The position numbers and the translations under genes were made by a program. Below the pieces are notes generated by a model, which saw only the letters and a program-made list of their open reading frames with translations, searched no databases and was not told where the DNA came from. From Bacteroidota bacterium (GTDB lineage: Bacteria > Bacteroidota > Bacteroidia > SXHM01), in assembly GCA_947479755.1 (NCBI GenBank), contig CANKAM010000029.1:1-44058 (forward strand): a DNA stretch of 44,058 nt, written 5' to 3'. Positions 39,162-44,058 of the stretch are shown one piece after another; the stretch's first letter is position 1; each line of letters begins with the position of its first letter.

Positions 39162-39860
39162 ATGAATATGGAAAAAAGTGATAATGAAACCATAAAAACC
39201 ATCAGCAAAAATGAAGGAGAACTAGGTTTTCTTAACCTTTTAATTATTATACTGTCATTTTATGTTTTGAGCTCACTATTAATTGAAACTTTCTTTACCC
39301 TTCCAAAAGAAATTTCAAAAGTGCTGAACTATGTAGACAATTTAATTTGTGTAATCTTTTTATTTGATTTTACTCTTCGTTTTAAAAAAGCTGAAAATAA
39401 ATTAAAATTCATGAAATGGGGTTGGATTGATTTAATCTCAAGTGTCCCAACTTTTGATTTCATGCGAGCCGGCCGGCTGCTTAGACTTATTAGATTAATA
39501 AGACTTATTCGTGCATTTCGCTCTACTAGACATATTGTAGAACATGTATTTAAAAATAAAATGCAAGGGACATTAACTTCTGTAACTATAATTTCTGTGC
39601 TTATGCTTTTGTTTTCATCAATCGCAATTTTGCAGTTTGAAACTGCTCCAAATAGTAATATTAAAACTGCTGAAGACGCTATTTGGTTTTCTTATTCTAC
39701 AATAACGACAGTTGGCTATGGCGACAAATATCCCGTTACGACCGAAGGACGAATCATTGCAGCGATATTAATGACTGTTGGAGTTGGTCTATTTGGAACA
39801 TTTACAGCATTTGTATCCTCTTGGTTTGTTAAAAGTGACCAGAACAATAAAAAAATATAA
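39162..39860 (+). CDS. Voltage-gated-type potassium channel
   Basis: 232 residues with six hydrophobic segments. The fourth carries a regular arginine series (RAGRLLRLIRLIRLIRAFRS), a voltage-sensor S4. A pore loop follows with the K+ selectivity filter T-V-G-Y-G-D at about residues 183-188 (ITTVGYGDKYP), then the last helix. This is a complete Kv-like bacterial channel without a C-terminal RCK domain. It starts 49 bases after the right core of the boundary element, and the DUF4041 gene follows after 18 bases. The pair therefore makes one transcription unit, with an AT-rich composition unlike the regulator region before it. Confidence 0.85.
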   Translation: MNMEKSDNETIKTISKNEGELGFLNLLIIILSFYVLSSLLIETFFTLPKEISKVLNYVDNLICVIFLFDFTLRFKKAENKLKFMKWGWIDLISSVPTFDFMRAGRLLRLIRLIRLIRAFRSTRHIVEHVFKNKMQGTLTSVTIISVLMLLFSSIAILQFETAPNSNIKTAEDAIWFSYSTITTVGYGDKYPVTTEGRIIAAILMTVGVGLFGTFTAFVSSWFVKSDQNNKKI

Positions 39861-39878
39861 ACCTAAATAAATAACTAT

Positions 39879-41294
39879 ATGATTATAGCAATTATTATTC
39901 TAACAGCCTGTGTCGTATTAATGACTTTTCTGTTTTTCAAAAAAGCGCAAGGATTGAAGCAGACCGAAACCGACCTGAATAATTTTAAAAATCAATATAA
40001 AGGAATTATTGATGTTGAAAAAGAGGTTGAAAAAAAGAATACAGAATTAAACACACTTAATCTAAACATTTCAACTTTAAGTACTGACTTCGCAAAACAA
40101 AAAGAACAATTAGGCCAAGATTTTAAAGCCAAAAGAGATGTCTTTGAAAAACTTTTAAAAGAAATTTCAATCCTTGAAGAAAACCTTGAAGATATTTCAT
40201 TTGGCTTATATAAACCTCATTATGACTATAAATCTTCGGAGGAATTCAAACAAAAGCTTGATGCCTTAAGAGAAAAACAAAAAGAAATAATTAAAAATGA
40301 AAAAGCAACAATTCTACCGACTGGACTAACATTGGGCGGTAGCGAATCAGAAGGTAAAAAAATGTCGTTGCAATATTCCAAAATAATGCTTCGTGCATTC
40401 AATGGCGAATGTGATTCTGCCATTGCTAAAGTTAGTTGGAATAATATGTCAAATATGGAGGCTCGCATTGAAAAAGCATTTGAAGCAATAAATAAACTTG
40501 GGACAAAACTTGGAATTTCAATTGCACAAAATTATTATGAAATTAAATTGGAAGAATTAAGATTAGAATTCGAACTAGAGGAAAAAGTTTATCAAGAAAA
40601 AGAGGAGCAGAGAAAAATCAGAGAACAAATGCGTGAAGAAGAGAAGGTTTTGAAGGAAATTGAAAAGGCTCAAAAAGACGCAGAGGCGGAAGAAGTTCGT
40701 TATCAAAAAGCATTAGAAAAAGCAAAATCGGAAGTTGAAAAAGCAAAGGGAGCTGAACTTGACAAGTTGAATGAAAAAATAAAGCAACTAGAAGGTAGTT
40801 TAGAAAAAGCTCACGAACAAAAAGAAAGAGCAATTTCACAAGCTCAATTAACTAAATCGGGACACGTTTACATAATTTCAAATATAGGTTCGTTTGGCGA
40901 ACACGTTTATAAAATTGGAATGACAAGACGACTTGAACCACTTGATAGAGTTAAAGAACTTGGTGATGCATCTGTTCCATTTGACTTTGATGTACATGGA
41001 ATGATTTATTCAGACAATGCTCCAGGATTAGAAAATACATTACACAGACATTTAGAAAGTAAACGACTTAATTTAGTAAATAGTAGAGCTGAATTTTTCC
41101 AAACGACAATTGACGAAATTGAACAAATTATTAAAGAATTTAATCTTACAGTTACGTTGACAAAACTTGCAGAGGCGAGAGAGTATAGAGAAACTGTTGC
41201 GCTGCGACAAGCAAAAACTTCAAACGGTCAGGTGGGTGAAAACAAAACACAAATAGAAAAAGAGCTTCAAAAATTTCCAACTTCCCTCGACTAA
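39879..41294 (+). CDS. DUF4041 and GIY-YIG (T5orf172-type) protein with N-terminal membrane helix
   Basis: 471 residues. A hydrophobic N-terminal helix (IIAIIILTACVVLMTFLFF) anchors the protein. A coiled coil (about 30-95), the DUF4041 block (EENLEDISFGLYKPHYDYKS, MSLQYSKIMLRAFNGECDSA, GISIAQNYYEIKLEELRLEF) and a second long coiled coil follow. At ~325-430 comes a GIY-YIG nuclease domain of the T5orf172/MUG113 type: SGHVYIISNIG, VYKIGMTRRLEPLDRVKEL and LENTLHRHLESKRLNLVN, with the later EFF. DUF4041 with this nuclease is a common phage-linked or defence-island architecture. The membrane helix is an unusual addition. Confidence 0.85.
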   Translation: MIIAIIILTACVVLMTFLFFKKAQGLKQTETDLNNFKNQYKGIIDVEKEVEKKNTELNTLNLNISTLSTDFAKQKEQLGQDFKAKRDVFEKLLKEISILEENLEDISFGLYKPHYDYKSSEEFKQKLDALREKQKEIIKNEKATILPTGLTLGGSESEGKKMSLQYSKIMLRAFNGECDSAIAKVSWNNMSNMEARIEKAFEAINKLGTKLGISIAQNYYEIKLEELRLEFELEEKVYQEKEEQRKIREQMREEEKVLKEIEKAQKDAEAEEVRYQKALEKAKSEVEKAKGAELDKLNEKIKQLEGSLEKAHEQKERAISQAQLTKSGHVYIISNIGSFGEHVYKIGMTRRLEPLDRVKELGDASVPFDFDVHGMIYSDNAPGLENTLHRHLESKRLNLVNSRAEFFQTTIDEIEQIIKEFNLTVTLTKLAEAREYRETVALRQAKTSNGQVGENKTQIEKELQKFPTSLD

Positions 41295-41317
41295 TGGCCG
41301 ACCGAAGTAAAAGCACA

Positions 41318-41454
41318 TACGCCTAACACGGGTTTTGCGTTAGTGGGCGGACAGTGCGAATAGAAACATTTGAGCAATTAATAAACTTTGGTGCTGGCAG
41401 ACAGTTTTCGGTTTCAAAAGCCCACCAACGCAAAGCCCGAAACCGTTAGCAGAA
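41318..41454 (+). other. attC-like site between cassettes, complete
   Basis: 137 bp. The left side is TACGCCTAAC (41318-41327), then CGGGTTTTGCGTTAGTGGGC (41329-41348); the right side is GCCCACCAACGCAAAGCCCG (41420-41439), AAACC, then GTTAGCAGAA (41445-41454). The inner arms pair almost completely, while the bases between core and arm (A and AAACC) do not, like the unpaired central spacer of attC sites. GCCTAAC fits RYYYAAC; GTTAGCA fits GTTRRRY only in its first five bases. The left core complements the core of the element before it, and the right core complements the one after it. Confidence 0.6.
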
Positions 41455-41506
41455 ATTTTACGAACCATTAGCCCACATTAACACAGACAACAGACTTTAA
41501 GAAATA

Positions 41507-41581
41507 ATGAGAGACCCAAAGTACCCTGACGCGTATCTCTACTACGAAACCCATCAAAATAAAATTAAGATTATCTTTTGA
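41507..41581 (+). CDS. Short open frame at the head of cassette 2
   Basis: 24 codons from ATG 41507 (MRDPKYPDAYLYYETHQNKI, then KIIF and TGA). The biased Tyr/Pro content looks like coding sequence, and may be the truncated N-terminus of an older cassette gene or a leader peptide. I cannot assign it, and it may be chance. Confidence 0.2.
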   Translation: MRDPKYPDAYLYYETHQNKIKIIF

Positions 41582-41618
41582 ACCGTATTTGTAATTTCAC
41601 GAAGTTAAAAACAGATAA

Positions 41619-43511
41619 ATGACAAATTTTTTAGATAGATTTATTAGTGATTACTCTTCTGAAAAAAGTTTTGAAAAGAAGATTGATATTCTTTTGGAGT
41701 TTATTAATTACTATTATGATTCAGATTTTGAAAGGGTAAATATACTTCTTGAAAAAGAACTTGAGCTCTTTAAAAATAAAAACTCTAATAAGGACGGCCA
41801 GACTTTGATTCGGTTTATGTTTGCTTATTCTTACTTCGAGAGAGGTAACTTTAAAAGAGGCGAACAGGAAATGAAAGCTGTAATGGAAATTTTTGATAAT
41901 ATAAAGCATCCTGAAATAAAAGCACAGATATTACATTTTCTTGCCTTTTTTCATTCCCATCAGGGAAATTTTGATAAAGCATTTGAGTATTGTTATGCAT
42001 CTATAAAAGAAGGAGAGAAAGCAATCAGCAAAAAAAATGTGTATTGGGGACCTTACACTCTTGGTGTTTTATATTTTGATTTAAAAGACTTTGAGAATTC
42101 TGAAAAATTTTATAACGAAGCATTACAGGGGTTTATTAAATACGATAATCCGTATGGAGTAGCACGTAGCGAAACAGGATTGTCATCTGTATATATCCAA
42201 TATGAAAAATATATGGAAGCAGAAAAATTATTGCAGCGTTCGTTGGAATATTATACAGTAATTCAAGTCACATCAGGACAATCGCGCTCGCTAAATGACC
42301 TTGGTGTAATATCCCGTAAAACAGGAAAACCGGATAAAGCATTGGAATATTATAAACAGGCATTGAAGTTGAGAAAAGAAACCAACCATTCTCAGGGCGT
42401 TGCTACTTCTCTCAACGAAATTTCGGAAGTGCTTCTTGAAATGAAAGAGTACGGGCAGGCGGAGCAATATTTACTGGAAGCAAAGGAAGCCTGCGAAAAA
42501 ATACATAATAGAGCTAAACTATATCGTAATCATTATTTGTTTTCGCAATTATACAGGAATACCAATGAACCCTGGAAAGCTCTTGAACACTTTGATTTGT
42601 TTGAAAAATTAAAATCACAAGTTGTAGGAGAAGCTGCTAACAATAAAATAAAAGAGTTGCAAACCCGAATGGCAACTGAGAAAGCCGAAAATGAAAAAGA
42701 GATAGAACGTTTAAAAAATGTAGAAATAAAAAAAGCTTATGTCATTATTGAAGAAAAACAAAAAGAAATATTAAACAGTATAGAATATGCTTTGCGTATA
42801 CAAACCGCAATACTACCGCCACAACGCATGGTGAAACAATATTTAGAAAAGTCGTTTATACTTTATAAACCAAAAGACATCGTAGCTGGAGATTTTTATT
42901 GGATGGAAATCGTTAATGATTTGGTTTTATTTGCAGCTTGCGATTGCACGGGACACGGAGTGCCAGGGGCTATGGTTTCAGTAGTTTGTCATAATGCGCT
43001 TAACAGAGCAGTAAGAGAATTCGGTTTAACTCAACCAGCCGCAATACTTGACAAGACTGCGGAATTAGTAATAGAAAACTTTTCTAATAGCGAAGAAAAA
43101 ATAAAAGATGGAATGGATATTTCTCTTTGTGCTTACAACTCTAAAACAAAAACAATTCAATGGGCAGGGGCTAACAACGCTTTATGGTTATTACAAAACG
43201 GAGAACTCATAGTAACTAAAGCAGACAAGCAACCCATCGGAATGAATGATGACAAGAAGCCTTTTACAAACCATACATTCACGCTCAACAACGGAGATAC
43301 AATATATCTATTCACAGACGGTTTCGCAGATCAGTTTGGTGGTGACAAGAAAGAAAAAAAACTTACAAGAAAAAGATTTAAAGAACAGTTATTATTAATT
43401 CAAAACAAATCCTTGCAGGAACAAGGAATTGCGTTAGACAATTTCATAACAGAATATAGAAAATCAGTAGAACAAATAGACGACATACTTGTTATGGGCG
43501 TGAAAATATGA
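41619..43511 (+). CDS. TPR-SpoIIE (PP2C-type) serine phosphatase
   Basis: 630 residues, soluble. The N-terminal ~340 residues are TPR repeats (YSYFERGNFKRGEQEMKAVM, LGVLYFDLKDFENSEKFYNE, LSSVYIQYEKYMEAEKLLQR, LGVISRKTGKPDKALEYYKQ). A coiled coil (~350-400) precedes the SpoIIE phosphatase: RIQTAILPPQRMVKQYLEKS, LYKPKDIVAGDFYWMEIVND, ACDCTGHGVPGAMVSVVCHN, and a last motif DGFADQFGGDKKEKK. These hold the metal-binding D residues. It lacks the membrane sensors seen in many relatives, so input probably comes through the TPR part. It would dephosphorylate an anti-anti-sigma or similar partner, not found here. It is the only real gene of cassette 2. Confidence 0.88.
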   Translation: MTNFLDRFISDYSSEKSFEKKIDILLEFINYYYDSDFERVNILLEKELELFKNKNSNKDGQTLIRFMFAYSYFERGNFKRGEQEMKAVMEIFDNIKHPEIKAQILHFLAFFHSHQGNFDKAFEYCYASIKEGEKAISKKNVYWGPYTLGVLYFDLKDFENSEKFYNEALQGFIKYDNPYGVARSETGLSSVYIQYEKYMEAEKLLQRSLEYYTVIQVTSGQSRSLNDLGVISRKTGKPDKALEYYKQALKLRKETNHSQGVATSLNEISEVLLEMKEYGQAEQYLLEAKEACEKIHNRAKLYRNHYLFSQLYRNTNEPWKALEHFDLFEKLKSQVVGEAANNKIKELQTRMATEKAENEKEIERLKNVEIKKAYVIIEEKQKEILNSIEYALRIQTAILPPQRMVKQYLEKSFILYKPKDIVAGDFYWMEIVNDLVLFAACDCTGHGVPGAMVSVVCHNALNRAVREFGLTQPAAILDKTAELVIENFSNSEEKIKDGMDISLCAYNSKTKTIQWAGANNALWLLQNGELIVTKADKQPIGMNDDKKPFTNHTFTLNNGDTIYLFTDGFADQFGGDKKEKKLTRKRFKEQLLLIQNKSLQEQGIALDNFITEYRKSVEQIDDILVMGVKI

Positions 43512-43529
43512 CACGAAAAAAGACAAAAC

Positions 43530-43566
43530 TTCTGCTAACAGCGGGTTTAAGAAATTGGCGGTTCAG
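43530..43566 (+). other. attC-like boundary element 3 (left core only)
   Basis: TTCTGCTAAC (43530-43539), the exact reverse complement of GTTAGCAGAA at 41445-41454, is followed by AGCGGGTTTAAGAAATTGGC and GGTTCAGTGG, an arm like those of the complete site. I find no complementary right arm before the next gene, so the right half is missing or rearranged. Confidence 0.4.
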
Positions 43567-43696
43567 TGGTTAATAAGAAATGACAAAGCCGACAAACACG
43601 GAAACCTGTAAATTGCAACATTGTTGGAAATTAATTAAAAATAAACGGGGAAGCCGAAAACCGAACAGAGTAGGCAAAAAAAATAAACTCAACACT

Positions 43697-43969
43697 ATGC
43701 CTAAGTATGTAATTGAAAGAGAAATTCCGGGAGCAGGTAAATTAACTGCCGAACAATTGAAAGCAATTTCACAAACCTCTTGTGGCGTGTTAAGCAATCT
43801 GGGACCACAAATTCAATGGGTTCACAGTTACGTAACAACCGATAAAATCTATTGTGTTTACAATGCGCCAAACGAAGAAATGGTGCGTGAACATGCAAAG
43901 CAAGGCGGGTTTCCTGCAAACTCAATCAGCAAGGTATCAACAATAATAGACCCTACAACTGCTGAATAG
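43697..43969 (+). CDS. DUF4242 family small protein
   Basis: 90 residues from ATG 43697. The start MPKYVIEREIPGAGKLTAEQLKAISQTS and the core SYVTTDKIYCVYNAPNEEMV are the DUF4242 pattern, a ferredoxin-like alpha/beta fold known from a nickel-binding actinobacterial protein (SCO4226). The end GFPANSISKVSTIIDP is typical. The role in Bacteroidota is unknown. I use the ATG nearest to the conserved start; the frame is open 39 codons further upstream, but that sequence (Lys/Arg/Asn-rich) does not look conserved. The last ~90 bases of the window hold no gene I can support. Confidence 0.8.
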   Translation: MPKYVIEREIPGAGKLTAEQLKAISQTSCGVLSNLGPQIQWVHSYVTTDKIYCVYNAPNEEMVREHAKQGGFPANSISKVSTIIDPTTAE

Positions 43970-44058
43970 CCGGATTGAATACCCAGCGGGTCGTACGTGT
44001 ATGTGTGTTGGTTGGTCGTAGCGTCCCGCTAAGACCAGTTTAACTAGCAATCCCGATA

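Noticed and set aside
41318-41454. Simple transcription terminator
   Set aside because: Arms are long and GC-rich but 70 bases apart, with no T-run after the stem; the cross-matching cores fit a recombination site better.
43580-43696. N-terminal extension of the DUF4242 protein
   Set aside because: The 39 added codons are Lys/Asn/Arg-rich and precede a clean family start at 43697.

Overview
The window looks like a chromosomal segment of a Bacteroidota bacterium. Several signs agree. Five gene products carry type IX secretion (T9SS) tails: four of type A and one of type B with PKD repeats. The bamD-rpoZ-coaBC-porD-recN order and the short Bacteroidota-type omega subunit are typical of the phylum. 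Promoters follow the TTTG / TAnnTTTG pattern, often directly against the start codon. No rRNA or tRNA gene was seen.

Layout. 1-9000: a partial T9SS cargo gene, a GT39-like membrane glycosyltransferase, a large secreted T9SS protein, a secreted metallophosphoesterase, a DoxX-like membrane protein, a 2H phosphoesterase, a periplasmic thioredoxin and an unrecognised 253-aa protein. 9000-12060 is accessory: a 21-bp-period repeat tract, a LytTR regulator, two small membrane/TPR proteins, a RelE-type toxin-antitoxin pair, a broken T9SS tail and two copies of a 100-bp repeat. 12097-20807 is the conserved core: bamD, rpoZ, coaBC, porD, recN, fabI, a DEAD-box helicase and a CrtI/CrtD-type desaturase. 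20909-31868 is dominated by envelope and secreted proteins: a 600-residue coiled coil, an esterase with a T9SS tail, a PKD/T9SS-B giant and a beta-propeller. It also holds a DUF212 phosphatase-like protein, a STAS-like protein and a SUI1 factor. 32023-34400 is a PadR-PspC stress operon with a visible operator. 34549-38969 is accessory again: two tandem paralogues of unknown family, an unrecognised 232-aa protein, a second 21-bp-period repeat tract and a LuxR-type HTH regulator. 39034-43560 looks like two gene cassettes bounded by attC-like sites: a K+ channel plus DUF4041/GIY-YIG gene, then a TPR-SpoIIE phosphatase. A DUF4242 gene closes the window.

Two observations stand out. First, an arrangement of regulator gene, tract of 21-bp tandem repeats and ~230-250-aa protein gene, all on the minus strand, occurs twice about 29 kb apart (8196-9737 and 37086-38969), with unrelated repeat sequence and a different regulator family each time. 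Second, the 39-43.5 kb segment shows cassette logic. The right core of each boundary element is the exact 10-nt reverse complement of the left core at the far end of the cassette that follows, as in integron cassettes, but no integrase is present here. The intergenic spaces also hold at least five families of hairpins whose arms are built from repeated short words.
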